A stretch of DNA of 64,000 nucleotides from Bordetella parapertussis (lineage in GTDB: Bacteria > Pseudomonadota > Gammaproteobacteria > Burkholderiales > SG8-41), in assembly GCA_945861275.1 (NCBI GenBank), contig CAMATZ010000010.1, positions 62,001 through 126,000 on the forward strand, given 5' to 3'. Shown piece by piece: positions 1 through 8,879 of the stretch. A model generated the notes under the pieces. It was given only the letters and a program-made list of their open reading frames with translations. It was not told the origin of the DNA and ran no database searches. The translations under genes and the position numbers were made by a program. Numbering within the stretch: position 1 is the first letter of the stretch; every line of letters starts with the position of its first letter.

Positions 1-638
1 AAAAACGGATGATGGAAGAAATCCTGAGCGGTCCCGATTTCAAGCAGGTTGAAGAGCGCAAGGTGTGGCGTCGCAAGCACCCGGCGAATGCAGAGGAACG
101 GGAAGAACGCAAGATCGGTGACGGCTGGCTGGTATTTGCGCAATTCCTGGCTGAAGCGCTGCGCGTCGCCGCGTGGGTGATCGGCATAGCTTTTATTGGC
201 TGGCTGCTGTATTACCTGTCGCAGCGGTTGGGCTGGTTTAGAGGCTTGATTGGAAAACGCACACGCTACAAACCCGATGTGCTGTTCGGGCTGGACTTGC
301 GCGCCGAAAGCCTGCCCGTTGATATTCCGTCCGCCGCGCGCGCGCTGCTGGCGCAAGGTGACCTGCGCGCTGCCTTGTCGCTGTTGTATCGCGGTGCGCT
401 GCGCGTGTTGATCCATGAGCGTGAGCTGGATTTGCTCAGAGGCGACACTGAAGGCGATTGCGTGCGCCGTGTTAACCGCACGGCACCGGGTGCGCTGGCC
501 GATTACTTTCGCCGATTGGTTGAGGCATGGGGGCTCATCGCCTATGCGCGCCGCGTGCCGGAACCATCGCTGGCGCATGATTTGGTGGAAGATTGGGCGC
601 GCTACTTTATGCCGCCCGGCGAGCAGGCGCCAGCATGA
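1..638 (+). CDS. DUF4129 domain protein, C-terminal part (5' end outside window)
   Basis: The reading frame is open to the left edge, so the first Met codons at 9 and 12 are probably internal. Family members with this layout are usually much longer, with more membrane helices upstream. Visible are a charged linker, one transmembrane helix at about residues 50-70 counted from position 9, and a C-terminal DUF4129 region (about 108-195) with the typical helical pattern AARALLAQGDLRAAL. The stop overlaps the start of the DUF4350 gene by four bases (ATGA), so the two are translationally coupled. Together with the MoxR and DUF58 genes downstream this is a widespread four-gene bacterial cluster whose function is poorly defined. 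Domain assignment is good; function is unknown. Confidence 0.8.
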   Translation, partial: KRMMEEILSGPDFKQVEERKVWRRKHPANAEEREERKIGDGWLVFAQFLAEALRVAAWVIGIAFIGWLLYYLSQRLGWFRGLIGKRTRYKPDVLFGLDLRAESLPVDIPSAARALLAQGDLRAALSLLYRGALRVLIHERELDLLRGDTEGDCVRRVNRTAPGALADYFRRLVEAWGLIAYARRVPEPSLAHDLVEDWARYFMPPGEQAPA

Positions 639-1930
639 AGCGGATCGGCTGGGTCCCTGTCCTTACCTTGCTGCTTTCGATGGCTGGCGGGGTTTGGTGG
701 TTTATGACCTTTAAGCGTGTGACCGAGCCGGTCTACAGCGGGCTACAGGGCGCTGCGCGCGAAGACCCGTATCTGGCGCTGCGCCAGTTGTTAAAACGCA
801 GCAAGCTGCCGCTGGAAGAGCCGGCGGTAGCGGCCACACCGGTGACAAAATTCGATAATCTGCCCGCCGCCGGCACGCTGTTGTTGGGCGATCGCCGCCA
901 TCTGTTGATGACGCCGGAGCGCGTGCAGAAAATTGTCGCGTGGGTAGCTGCGGGCGGGCATCTGATTGTGGAGGCGGAGTATCCGGGCCGGCCCGACCCG
1001 CTGCTTGCCGCTTTTGGTCTAAGCCGTAAAGATTTGGTGCGGCCCAAGCCAGCGCCTAAATCGAAATCGAAGTCCAAAGCTGAAAGTGAAGGCGATACCA
1101 GCAACCCGTCGGATGGCGCAAAAGCAGAGTCGCCAGCGCCGGTGCCGCAATCCGTGAAAGGCCGCGCGCGCCGCGCAGCCGAGATCGCCGAGGTGACCCT
1201 GCCCGATGGCGGGCGGCCGCTGCAAGTGGAATTTGGCGCGTACCAAAACCTGAGTGTGCTTAAGCATGAGGGGTTTCATCTGGTGGCAGATAGTTTGGGC
1301 CTGCGGCTTGTCACCGCCGTCCGCGGCGCGGGGCGGGTGAGCGCAATTTCCAATTTCGATTTTCTGGTTTATCGCGGCACCTTCGACGTGAAGGAAGTGG
1401 CGCAGCAATCGACCCATCTCGGTAAGTACGACCACGCCGAGATGGTGCTGCGCCTGGTGCGCTTGAACCCGCATCATGCGCAATCGGCGTTGCGGCTGGT
1501 GTGGGGTGATGACGATGTGTCGTTGTGGCAATGGCTCGTCGATCATGCAGCGTACGCGCTGGCCAGCCTGGCGCTGCTGCTTGCCGTGTGGCTGTGGCGC
1601 GTCGTACCGCGGTTTGGTCCGCTCCTGTCGGATGCTGCGCCGGCGGAGCAAAAACTTGCCAGCCACCTGGAGGCTGTCGGCCGCTTCTACTGGAAACACA
1701 TGGAACCGGCGGAGATTTACGCCAGGCTGCGCGCCGCGTTTGTGCAGCGCTTAAGCGAGCGGCGGCCCGCTATCGCCACGCGTAATGCCGCTGAGCGCAA
1801 TGCGCAGCTTGCGCAATTGGCCGGTGTCCGGGCTGAAGCAGTGGCGCGCGCGCTGGATCAACCCGCGCATTCGGTGGGCGAACTCATACGCAACGCCGTA
1901 TTGTTGCAACGGGTATCACAAAAGCTTTGA
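635..1930 (+). CDS. DUF4350 domain membrane protein
   Basis: This is a 431-residue protein. I chose the ATG at 635, which overlaps the preceding stop, over an upstream in-frame start at 593, because it opens directly into an N-terminal transmembrane helix (about residues 4-24). A DUF4350 (GATase-like) region follows, with the segment GTLLLGDRRHLLMTPERVQK near residues 80-100. A low-complexity Lys/Ser/Glu linker (about 135-165) interrupts it, and a second membrane helix lies near residues 315-337, ahead of a helical C-terminal tail. Such proteins accompany MoxR ATPases and DUF58/DUF4129 proteins, and probably form an envelope-associated complex with them. The linker looks like a lineage-specific insertion. 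Confidence 0.8.
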   Translation: MKRIGWVPVLTLLLSMAGGVWWFMTFKRVTEPVYSGLQGAAREDPYLALRQLLKRSKLPLEEPAVAATPVTKFDNLPAAGTLLLGDRRHLLMTPERVQKIVAWVAAGGHLIVEAEYPGRPDPLLAAFGLSRKDLVRPKPAPKSKSKSKAESEGDTSNPSDGAKAESPAPVPQSVKGRARRAAEIAEVTLPDGGRPLQVEFGAYQNLSVLKHEGFHLVADSLGLRLVTAVRGAGRVSAISNFDFLVYRGTFDVKEVAQQSTHLGKYDHAEMVLRLVRLNPHHAQSALRLVWGDDDVSLWQWLVDHAAYALASLALLLAVWLWRVVPRFGPLLSDAAPAEQKLASHLEAVGRFYWKHMEPAEIYARLRAAFVQRLSERRPAIATRNAAERNAQLAQLAGVRAEAVARALDQPAHSVGELIRNAVLLQRVSQKL

Positions 1931-1967
1931 CGCGAATTTCTCACCTTCTTAAATTTGGATAGATACC

Positions 1968-2942
1968 ATGCCGCTTACCGACGAACAAACCAGCCAGGCC
2001 GCGCGCTTGCTGACTTCGATGCGTGACGAGATTGCCAAGGCTGTGATCGGCCAGACAGTGATTATCGAGCAAACGCTGATTGCGCTGGCCGCAGGCGGGC
2101 ACGTGTTGATTGAAGGGGTGCCCGGATTGGGCAAAACGCTTTTGGTGTGCGCTATCGCAAAGACCTTCGAGGGTGGGTTCGCACGCATTCAGTTCACGCC
2201 CGATTTAATGCCTGCGGACGTGACCGGCCACAGCGTTTACGACCCTGCCACCGGCCAGTTCTCCACCCGCAAGGGGCCGGTGTTCACCAACCTGCTGCTG
2301 GCGGACGAGATTAATCGCGCGCCAGCTAAAACGCAGGCGGCGTTGCTGGAGGTGATGCAGGAGGCGCAGGTCACTATCGACGGTGTCTCGCATCTGCTCG
2401 AGCAGCCTTTTATGGTGCTGGCTACCCAAAACCCGGTGGAGCAGGAGGGCACGTATCCGCTGCCTGAAGCACAGCTCGACCGTTTTTTGTTGAAAATCAG
2501 AATCGATTTTCCGAATCACGCCGATGAAGTCGCGATGACCCGTAGCGTGACCCTCGGCAAGACCGGCGACAAGCTGACCGTGGATGCGGTGCAAACATTG
2601 TTGAAACCGCAGACGATTCGAACCTTGCAGCAAATGTCAGCCATGGTCGAGGTGGCCGACGTGGTGCTCGACTACGCCGTGCGCATAGTGCGCAAGACCC
2701 GTGAATTTGCCGGCATTTCAAGCGGCGCCGGTTCGCGCGGCAGCCTGGCGCTGGTGCGTGCAGCGCGCGCGCTGGCGTTGATGAGCGGGCGCAGTTATGT
2801 CACACCGGATGATATCAAGCGTGTTGCGCCTGCGTGCCTGCGCCACCGCTTGCGGCCGGCGCCAGAGCTGGAGATTGAGGGGCGCGACAGCGATTCATTG
2901 CTGAACGCGCTGCTTGAGCAAGTGGCCGCGCCGCGCCAGTAA
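1968..2942 (+). CDS. MoxR family AAA+ ATPase
   Basis: This 324-residue ATPase has Walker A GVPGLGKT at about residues 48-55, Walker B LLADEINRAP near 108, a sensor-1 region (MVLATQNPVEQEGTYPLPEA) and a C-terminal AAA lid. MoxR ATPases are chaperone-like and usually work on a partner with a von Willebrand-type fold. The DUF58 gene 31 bases downstream is the obvious candidate. The start is the only well-placed ATG, 37 bases after the DUF4350 stop. All catalytic motifs look intact. The client complex cannot be named from sequence. Confidence 0.93.
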   Translation: MPLTDEQTSQAARLLTSMRDEIAKAVIGQTVIIEQTLIALAAGGHVLIEGVPGLGKTLLVCAIAKTFEGGFARIQFTPDLMPADVTGHSVYDPATGQFSTRKGPVFTNLLLADEINRAPAKTQAALLEVMQEAQVTIDGVSHLLEQPFMVLATQNPVEQEGTYPLPEAQLDRFLLKIRIDFPNHADEVAMTRSVTLGKTGDKLTVDAVQTLLKPQTIRTLQQMSAMVEVADVVLDYAVRIVRKTREFAGISSGAGSRGSLALVRAARALALMSGRSYVTPDDIKRVAPACLRHRLRPAPELEIEGRDSDSLLNALLEQVAAPRQ

Positions 2943-2973
2943 TCAATCCATCGTGAGCACGTAGGTTCTCTCA

Positions 2974-4302
2974 ATGCGTCCAAGCAAGCGCCTGATCGCT
3001 TTAGTAGCTTGGTGGCTGCTGTTGGGTGTCGCCGCCGCTATCGTGCCGGCAGTGGAAGTCGCCTGGCAAATTGCGGGTGTGCTGCTGGGCATTGCGCTGG
3101 TGGCCGACGGGCTGCTGGCGCGTGCGCCGCAGGACATAGCGCTCACGCGTGAGGTCGCCGCTTCGCTGCCCATAGGCGTGGCGAGCGAAGTGCGTTTGAA
3201 AATTGTCAATCGCACCGCGCGCGCGCTGACGCTGGCGGTCTACGATCATCATCCGGTTAACGCGATGGTCGAGGGCTTGCCCCTGGTGCTGGCACATGCG
3301 CAGGCACTGCCGGCCGGACGCAGCGCGCAAGTGTGCTACCGGTTTACGCCATTGCAGCGTGGCGATGTGCGCTTTGCCGGTTGTGATCTGCGTATCACGG
3401 CGCCCTTGGGTTTGTGGGAGCGCAAGCATTTTTTTGCAGTAGTGTCTGAGGTGCGCATCTACCCCAACTTTGCGGCGATTATGCGTTACACCCTGCTTGC
3501 GACAGACAACCGCCTGTCGCAAATTGGCATTTTGCAGCGGCGGCGGCGTGGTGAGGGGCTTGATTTTCATCAACTGCGCGAATATCGCGAAGGCGATTCG
3601 CAGCGCCAGATCGACTGGAAAGCCACCGCACGCGCGCGCAAACTTATTTCGCGCGAGTACCGCGATGAACGCGATCAGCAGATCGTATTCTTGATTGATT
3701 GCGGCCGCCGCATGAGTGCAGCCGATGCGGATGCCACACACCTGACCCACTTCGATCACGTCCTCAACGCCGCCCTGCTGCTGGGCTACGTGAGTTTGCG
3801 TCAAGGCGACGCAGTGGGCTACATGACTTTTGCCACTGACGCGCCGCGCTTCTCCGCGCCGCGCAAGTCGGGTGCCACGGTGAACCGCTTGCTCGAGGGC
3901 CTCTACGACGTTCAGCCCGGATTAATGGCGCCGGACTATTATCTGGCCGCGGTCGCACTTTCGACCCGCTTAAAACGCCGCGCTTTCGTGATCGTGTTGT
4001 CCAACTTGCGTGACGAGGACGACGACGTATTGGCCCCGGCGCTACGCATGTTGCGTGATCGACACCTGGTGTTGTTCGCTTCGCTACGCGAGCCTTCGCT
4101 CGATGAGACGCTCATGAAGCCGGTCAAAAATCTCGACACCGCACTTACCCACGCCGCCGCTCTCGATTATTTGCACGAACGCTCAAAAGCGATGAAGCGC
4201 ATCGAGCACGGCGGCACCATGACTTTGGATGTGGAACCGCAAAAATTGCCGATCGCGCTGGTGAACCGGTATTTGGAGATTAAGCGAGCGGGGCGATTGT
4301 AG
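2974..4302 (+). CDS. DUF58 domain protein (vWA-like MoxR partner)
   Basis: This is a 442-residue protein. Two N-terminal hydrophobic helices (about residues 8-45) are followed by a beta-rich region, then the DUF58 signature around residues 200-225 (LREYREGDSQRQIDWKATAR). Next comes a vWA-like segment beginning VFLIDCGRRM, where the usual metal-binding DxSxS is degenerate (DCGRR). It follows the MoxR gene closely and is probably cotranscribed with it. Family members are membrane-anchored partners of MoxR ATPases. The degenerate MIDAS suggests it does not bind metal in the classic way. Confidence 0.9.
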   Translation: MRPSKRLIALVAWWLLLGVAAAIVPAVEVAWQIAGVLLGIALVADGLLARAPQDIALTREVAASLPIGVASEVRLKIVNRTARALTLAVYDHHPVNAMVEGLPLVLAHAQALPAGRSAQVCYRFTPLQRGDVRFAGCDLRITAPLGLWERKHFFAVVSEVRIYPNFAAIMRYTLLATDNRLSQIGILQRRRRGEGLDFHQLREYREGDSQRQIDWKATARARKLISREYRDERDQQIVFLIDCGRRMSAADADATHLTHFDHVLNAALLLGYVSLRQGDAVGYMTFATDAPRFSAPRKSGATVNRLLEGLYDVQPGLMAPDYYLAAVALSTRLKRRAFVIVLSNLRDEDDDVLAPALRMLRDRHLVLFASLREPSLDETLMKPVKNLDTALTHAAALDYLHERSKAMKRIEHGGTMTLDVEPQKLPIALVNRYLEIKRAGRL

Positions 4303-4331
4303 CCGCGAACACCGCATGCAATGGTGAGCGT

Positions 4332-4360
4332 TTGACCGGGTGTGGAGTGGAAGGTATATT
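4332..4360 (+). promoter_or_regulatory. Putative sigma70 promoter
   Basis: TTGACC (4332-4337) and TATATT (4355-4360) are separated by 17 bases, close to consensus. It lies in the gap after the DUF58 gene, about 100 bases upstream of the small membrane protein gene at 4466, which it would transcribe. Confidence 0.55.
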
Positions 4361-4465
4361 GGTTTCGGGTGCAAAGTGGTAATTTAAACTTCTTTCCCGC
4401 TACGCCCCGCTGGTATTTCGCGCTTGAACATTTGACGCTTCATTCGACAACCAAAGGATAGCCGC

Positions 4466-4870
4466 ATGGAAAACCCTTATCAGCCACCACAATCGACAAT
4501 TGGTGACGTTACCAGCGGCGAGAACAACTCGGGGGGTGGCAAGTCGGTCATCCCCCCGCCCGGGATCAAAGGCTGGAGCTGGGGGGCTTTTCTGCTTAAC
4601 TGGATTTGGGCGATCGGCAACAAGACGTGGATCGGCCTGCTGTGTTTTGTCCCTTACGTGGGCATTGTCATGAGCTTTTACCTCGGATTCAAGGGCCGGG
4701 AACTGGCTTGGCGCAACAAGCGCTGGGACAGCATCGACCATTTCAACACGGTGCAGAAAAAGTGGTCGTGGTGGGCTGTCGTGCTGGTAGTCGGTGTGGT
4801 CGGGATCGGGATACTCGCCGCGATCGCGATTCCAGCGTATCAGGGCTATGTGGTGCGATCCAGAGGCTGA
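4466..4870 (+). CDS. Small membrane protein with pilin-like C-terminal helix
   Basis: This 134-residue protein opens with a Pro/Gly/Ser-rich N-terminus (MENPYQPPQS), followed by an aromatic-rich hydrophobic stretch (about residues 38-76), a basic loop (KGRELAWRNKRW) and a final hydrophobic helix (about 102-128) ending GILAAIAIPAYQGYVVRSR. That last segment closely matches the N-terminal helix of type IV pilins. Here it sits at the C-terminus, without the prepilin cleavage motif GFTLIE. The middle resembles DUF2628-like membrane proteins. AAAGGA lies just upstream of the ATG, and a good promoter precedes it. The function is unknown. The pilin resemblance may reflect only a shared membrane-helix motif. 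Confidence 0.7.
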   Translation: MENPYQPPQSTIGDVTSGENNSGGGKSVIPPPGIKGWSWGAFLLNWIWAIGNKTWIGLLCFVPYVGIVMSFYLGFKGRELAWRNKRWDSIDHFNTVQKKWSWWAVVLVVGVVGIGILAAIAIPAYQGYVVRSRG

Positions 4871-4879
4871 GGGTGTGTG

Positions 4880-4945
4880 ACTGTGATACGTGATACGTGA
4901 AGCGTGAAGGGTGAAGGGTGAAGGGTGAAGCGTAAGCAGTAACCG
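4880..4945 (+). repeat. Degenerate GTGAAGG heptamer tandem repeat
   Basis: Between the membrane protein gene and radC the sequence runs through about eight degenerate 7-base units: GTGATAC twice, GTGAAGC, then GTGAAGG three times, GTGAAGC and a decayed unit. The period is seven throughout. It is noncoding and close to the radC start; I see no function. Confidence 0.7.
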
Positions 4946-4980
4946 GTAAACCGTACTTATCCTGGGCCGTTGTTCGGTTC

Positions 4981-5655
4981 ATGTCCATCACCGATTGGCC
5001 TGCCGCCGAGCGTCCGCGTGAAAAGCTGCTCAAAAGGGGCGCGGCCGCGCTTTCCGATGCGGAACTGGTGGCGATCTTTTTGCGTACGGGCGTTACCGGG
5101 AAATCCGCAGTTGAGCTGGCGCGTGACCTGCTCACAGAATTTGGCTCGTTGACGGCCTTGTGCGGCGCGGATCAAACGACTTTCTGCAATATTCACGGGC
5201 TGGGCGCGGCAAAGTATGTGCAGCTGCAGGCGGTGCTCGAAATGGCGCAGCGCGCGCTGGGTGAAAAACTAAAGCAGGGCGTTGCACTCAATGCACCGAA
5301 GGCGGTGCGCGATTACCTGCGGCTGCGACTGCACAATCGCCCGCATGAAGTATTCGTCGGCGTGTTTCTCGACGCGCAAAACCGTGTGCTGGCGGTGGAC
5401 GATCTGTTCAGCGGCACGCTCACGCAGACCAGCGTGTATCCGCGCGAAGTGGTCAAACGCGCGCTGCACCACAACGCGGCAGCGGTCATATTTGCGCATA
5501 ACCATCCGTCGGGCGTATGCGAACCCAGCCGCGCTGATGAGACGCTGACCGCGACTTTAAAGCGCGCTTTGGCGCTGGTGGACGTGAGTGTGCTGGATCA
5601 TTTTGTGGTGGGCGCCGACAGCACGCTATCGTTCGCAGAGCGTGGTCTGCTGTAA
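4981..5655 (+). CDS. radC: RadC family JAB/MPN domain protein
   Basis: This 224-residue protein has an N-terminal helix-hairpin-helix-like region (residues 1-95, including the conserved [19 protein letters not shown]) and a C-terminal JAB1/MPN metalloprotease-like domain. The JAMM residues are Glu123, His173 and His175 in HNHPSG, and Asp186. The conserved DHFVVG follows. The length matches the family. Despite the name, a role in recombinational repair is not established, and RadC-family proteins are best described as DNA-associated with a putative metalloenzyme domain. It sits alone between the repeat tract and the rpmB promoter. In many proteobacteria radC lies next to rpmB-rpmG, as here. 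Confidence 0.93.
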   Translation: MSITDWPAAERPREKLLKRGAAALSDAELVAIFLRTGVTGKSAVELARDLLTEFGSLTALCGADQTTFCNIHGLGAAKYVQLQAVLEMAQRALGEKLKQGVALNAPKAVRDYLRLRLHNRPHEVFVGVFLDAQNRVLAVDDLFSGTLTQTSVYPREVVKRALHHNAAAVIFAHNHPSGVCEPSRADETLTATLKRALALVDVSVLDHFVVGADSTLSFAERGLL

Positions 5656-5736
5656 CTATTTGTTATTAAAAGCATTTTTCAGAGTTTTCACCTGGAACCA
5701 CGCTACGTAAAAACTCGCCGGATTATGGCTAAGTCC

Positions 5737-5766
5737 TTGAGTGGACGGGCTGATTTCGTGTAAAAT
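5737..5766 (+). promoter_or_regulatory. Putative promoter of rpmB-rpmG
   Basis: TTGAGT (5737-5742) and TAAAAT (5761-5766) are 18 bases apart, about 50 bases upstream of the rpmB ATG. The discriminator after the -10 is GC-rich (CGCCCCC), as is common for growth-rate-controlled ribosomal genes. Confidence 0.6.
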
Positions 5767-5816
5767 TCGCCCCCTTTGCAAGGTCTTTGCACTAATCACC
5801 GGTTCGAGGGTTCAAC

Positions 5817-6053
5817 ATGTCACGCGTATGTCAGGTCACCGGCAAGAAGCCGATGGTGGGGAACAACGTCTCCCACGCCAACAATAAAACCAAGCGGCGC
5901 TTTCTGCCGAATCTGCATCACCGCCGTTTCTGGGTGGAAAGCGAGAACCGCTGGATCCGCCTGCGGGTTTCTCAAGCCGGCCTGCGCACCATCGACAAGA
6001 ACGGCATCGACGTGGTGCTGGCTGATTTGCGTGGCCGCGGCGTAGCGGTCTAA
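5817..6053 (+). CDS. rpmB: 50S ribosomal protein L28
   Basis: This 78-residue protein begins [20 protein letters not shown], the L28 signature, and has the conserved [16 protein letters not shown] and [17 protein letters not shown] segments. It is a structural protein of the large ribosomal subunit. GGTTCGAGGGTTCAAC lies upstream of the ATG. rpmG follows after 26 bases, and the pair ends at a strong terminator, so this is the usual rpmB-rpmG operon. Confidence 0.98.
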   Translation: MSRVCQVTGKKPMVGNNVSHANNKTKRRFLPNLHHRRFWVESENRWIRLRVSQAGLRTIDKNGIDVVLADLRGRGVAV

Positions 6054-6079
6054 TCTAGAAGCGAAGCGGAGACGACATC

Positions 6080-6235
6080 ATGCGTGAAAAAATCAAACTC
6101 GAATCGACTGCCGGCACCGGCCATTTTTACACCACCACCAAGAACAAGCGCACCCAGCCGGAAAAGATGGAAATCAAAAAATTTGACCCTGTTGCGCGCA
6201 AGCACGTGTCTTACAAGGAAGCGAAGATCAAATAA
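6080..6235 (+). CDS. rpmG: 50S ribosomal protein L33
   Basis: This is a 51-residue ORF starting [20 protein letters not shown] and ending YKEAKIK. It matches bacterial L33 over its full length. It has no zinc-binding cysteine pairs, so it is the cysteine-free (C-minus) form, and zinc-responsive paralogue switching would not apply to this copy. GAAGCGGAGACG precedes the ATG as ribosome-binding site. It lies directly behind rpmB and just ahead of the terminator. Confidence 0.97.
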   Translation: MREKIKLESTAGTGHFYTTTKNKRTQPEKMEIKKFDPVARKHVSYKEAKIK

Positions 6236-6260
6236 AAAAACCCGCGAAAGCGGGTTTTTT
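6236..6260. terminator. Bidirectional Rho-independent terminator
   Basis: A CCCGC-GAAA-GCGGG hairpin is flanked by an A-run on the left (which also includes the last bases of rpmG) and six T on the right. It is symmetric, so it can end rpmB-rpmG on the plus strand and the convergent desaturase transcript, whose stop is at 6290, on the minus strand. Confidence 0.9.
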
Positions 6261-6289
6261 AATGTTTGGAGTAACCCCCCGCCCGCCGT

Positions 6290-7453
6290 TCAGCCGTAAC
6301 AACGCAGCTGCTTCGAGAAATCCCGCAGCGGCGCGATGCCGCTGTTTTCGGCGCGATGACACCAGTCTTCGAGCTTGCTGACCAGCTGCTCTTTGCTGGA
6401 GGTGGAGCGTTGCCACACCCCCGCGAGTTCATCGCGCATGGTGTACACCGTGGACAGTACTTTGCTGTGGCTGATGACTTGTGCGCGTTCCGCGCGTTCT
6501 TTTTCCGGTAGCGCGGCGGCGTCGATGTTGAGCCAGCGCTTGAGCCTTGCGCCATCCACGCTGACCGCACGCGCCTTGAGCGCCTGCATCTCGGCGGCGC
6601 AGGTGTCGCGCAGCGATCGTGCATAACGCGTCACCACATCGTAGCGATGCGTAATCACCGCTTGCAGCGTGTCGAAATCGCATCGCGTTTTCGCGGCATC
6701 CAGCCGGATCTTCGGCGCTATTTTCTTCACCGTGGCCAGACCCAGCGTCTCTAGTATGCGGATGTACATCCAGCCGATGTCGAACTCATACCAGCGGTTG
6801 GAGAGCTTCGCGGAAGTCGCGTAAGCGTGGTGATTGTTGTGCAGTTCCTCGCCGCCGATCAATATGCCCCACGGCACGACATTGGTGCTGGCATCTTCGG
6901 ACTGAAAATTGCGATAGCCCCAGTAGTGACCGATGCCATTGATCACACCCGCAGCGAGAAACGGTATCCACATCATTTGCACTGCCCAGATGGTAATGCC
7001 GATGGGGCCGAACACGATGAAGTCCACCACCAGCATCGTGCCGATGCCGATGCGGTCGTGTATGCCGTAGACGTGTTTTTCCAGCCAGTCATCGGGCGTG
7101 CCGTGGCCGTAATGTTCCAGCGTTTCCTTATTTGCGCCTTCGACACGATACAGTTCCGCGCCTTGCAGCAATAGCTTGCGAATGCCGAAAATTTGCGGGC
7201 TGTGCGGATCTTCAACGGTTTCGCATTTGGCGTGGTGCTTGCGATGGATGGCGGTCCATGCCTTGGTGGTCATGCCCGTGGTGCACCACAGCCAGAAGCG
7301 GAAGAAATGACTGACGAGCGGGTGCAAATCCAGCGCGCGATGCGCCGAATGCCGATGCAGATAAATCGTCACCGCCGCGATGGTAATGTGGGTCAACCCC
7401 AGTGTGGCCAGCACATAACCCCACCACGGCAGGTCGAGCAATCCAGTGTACAT
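6290..7453 (-). CDS. Membrane fatty acid desaturase (acyl-CoA/stearoyl type)
   Basis: This 387-residue membrane diiron enzyme should introduce a double bond into acyl chains. All three histidine boxes are present: HRHSAH (residues 33-38), HRKHH (70-74) and HNNHH (about 204-208, inside GEELHNNHHAY). Hydrophobic stretches at about 10-30, 48-65 and 135-175 fit four membrane passes. The C-terminal ~130 residues are helical and charged, longer than in the minimal desaturase. GAGGAGGG lies before the start codon. The exact regiospecificity (delta-9 is the default for this group) and the acyl carrier cannot be read from the sequence. Confidence 0.9.
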   Translation of the reverse strand: MYTGLLDLPWWGYVLATLGLTHITIAAVTIYLHRHSAHRALDLHPLVSHFFRFWLWCTTGMTTKAWTAIHRKHHAKCETVEDPHSPQIFGIRKLLLQGAELYRVEGANKETLEHYGHGTPDDWLEKHVYGIHDRIGIGTMLVVDFIVFGPIGITIWAVQMMWIPFLAAGVINGIGHYWGYRNFQSEDASTNVVPWGILIGGEELHNNHHAYATSAKLSNRWYEFDIGWMYIRILETLGLATVKKIAPKIRLDAAKTRCDFDTLQAVITHRYDVVTRYARSLRDTCAAEMQALKARAVSVDGARLKRWLNIDAAALPEKERAERAQVISHSKVLSTVYTMRDELAGVWQRSTSSKEQLVSKLEDWCHRAENSGIAPLRDFSKQLRCYG

Positions 7454-7548
7454 AACCCTCCTCGTCTACAACCTGTTAGATCGGGAGAAGTCTACCGATT
7501 TTCAAGTAGGGCGCAAAGCGCTTTTTCGCTGTCGCTGCGCAGCAGGGA

Positions 7549-7578
7549 TGAATTCAATTAAGTTATCGATTTAATTCA
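7549..7578. promoter_or_regulatory. AT-rich palindrome upstream of desaturase
   Basis: TGAATT (7549-7554) and AATTCA (7573-7578) form an interrupted palindrome with inner arms AATTAA/TTAATT-like. It is far more AT-rich than its surroundings. It lies 96-125 bases upstream of the desaturase start, so it could be an operator for that gene. It is also only 12 bases past the mscS stop. Confidence 0.3.
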
Positions 7579-7589
7579 CTATTTTCGAC

Positions 7590-8879
7590 TTATTCGGGCG
7601 GTTTTGCCACACCAGCGGGCGCCGTCGCCAGCCGTACTACACGCTGCGGATACGGTATTTCGATCTGATGCTGCCGGAACGCACGCCAGATATCCAATTG
7701 CAGATCGGATCGCAGCCTGAGCGTGCCGGCCTGCGGATCGTCCACCCAAAAGCCCAACTCGAGATCCACGCCGTTATCCGCAAAGCGCGCGAGCAGCGCT
7801 GTGGGTGCGGGCTCTTTGAGTATGCGCGGTTGGCGCGCGGCGGCGATTTCCATCAAGCGCATGGCGTGCTCGAGATCGCTATCGTAGCCTGCCTGTATGC
7901 TGATCGACTGGCGCACCTGTTTGTCGCTGTACGACTGGTTGACTACCGTTGAAGTGATCAACGTATCGTTAGGGATAATTGACTCGATGCCGGTGAGACT
8001 GCGCAACACTACATAGCGCGCGGTCATTTTGGTCAATTGACCGGTGTGGTTGTCGATGGTCACCAGATCGCCGAGGGACACCGAACGGTCCATCAGAATG
8101 ATGAAGCCGCTGATGTAATTGCTGGCGATTTTTTGCAAGCCGAAACCAAGCCCCACGCCGAGTGCGCCGCCGAACACGCTCAACACCGTGAGGTCAATGC
8201 CCATCGCCGGCAAGGTGAACAAAATCGCCGCCAGCGCCAGCAACGCTTGCGCCAGTTTTGAAATGATCACCCGCAGACTGATATCGAGATCGGCGGCCGC
8301 CATCGCGCGCGCTTCGATCAGGCGCCCCAGCCACAGCGCGATCAACAACGCTGTCAGCAGCGACAGCAGCCCCTGCAAAATCAGCAGTAGCGATAGTCGA
8401 TGCTTGCCGACGGAAAATCCCAGTCCGTCGAGAAACTTCATCAATTCCGGCAGCAGGCCGGCGACATACAGCGCAAAGCCGATCCACACCAGGGTGGCGA
8501 CGGTACGTATCAGCGTGTCGCGCCAGCCGCTGGGCGCGAACACCTGCCGCAGCATCACCACCGTGAGACGAATGATGATCGCGGCGGTAAGCAGCGCCAC
8601 CATCAAATCGAGCAGGATCAAGGTCATGCCGCCCAGGGTGGCGCGCACAATCAGCACCAATACCACAGCGATCGCTGGAAACTGAATTGCAGTCAGCATG
8701 TCGCGCCCCAGGGCGGGCGAGTTTTCGATGGACGCAATACGCGGCCGCAAGAGCTTGCCCGCAAGCCACGCCAGCAAGAGACTCGCTGCCGCGCCGGCAG
8801 CCTGCCACAGAAATACAGCATCGTGCAGATCAGCCCAAAGATGGGTTAGCAGATTGGGCAACGGGGGCGTGCTGAGCAT
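7590..8879 (-). CDS. MscS-family mechanosensitive ion channel
   Basis: This 429-residue protein has several N-terminal membrane helices (roughly residues 15-40, 60-80, 85-110, 130-150, 170-190) and then the MscS pore/beta core. The pore-lining helix region reads SVFGGALGVGLGFGLQKIASN, and FIILMDRSVSLGDLV begins the beta domain. A C-terminal alpha/beta domain closes the protein. Such channels release solutes on hypoosmotic shock. It is longer than MscS of E. coli (about 286 residues) because of the extra N-terminal helices. It is expressed alone or ahead of the desaturase. Confidence 0.92.
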   Translation of the reverse strand: MLSTPPLPNLLTHLWADLHDAVFLWQAAGAAASLLLAWLAGKLLRPRIASIENSPALGRDMLTAIQFPAIAVVLVLIVRATLGGMTLILLDLMVALLTAAIIIRLTVVMLRQVFAPSGWRDTLIRTVATLVWIGFALYVAGLLPELMKFLDGLGFSVGKHRLSLLLILQGLLSLLTALLIALWLGRLIEARAMAAADLDISLRVIISKLAQALLALAAILFTLPAMGIDLTVLSVFGGALGVGLGFGLQKIASNYISGFIILMDRSVSLGDLVTIDNHTGQLTKMTARYVVLRSLTGIESIIPNDTLITSTVVNQSYSDKQVRQSISIQAGYDSDLEHAMRLMEIAAARQPRILKEPAPTALLARFADNGVDLELGFWVDDPQAGTLRLRSDLQLDIWRAFRQHQIEIPYPQRVVRLATAPAGVAKPPE

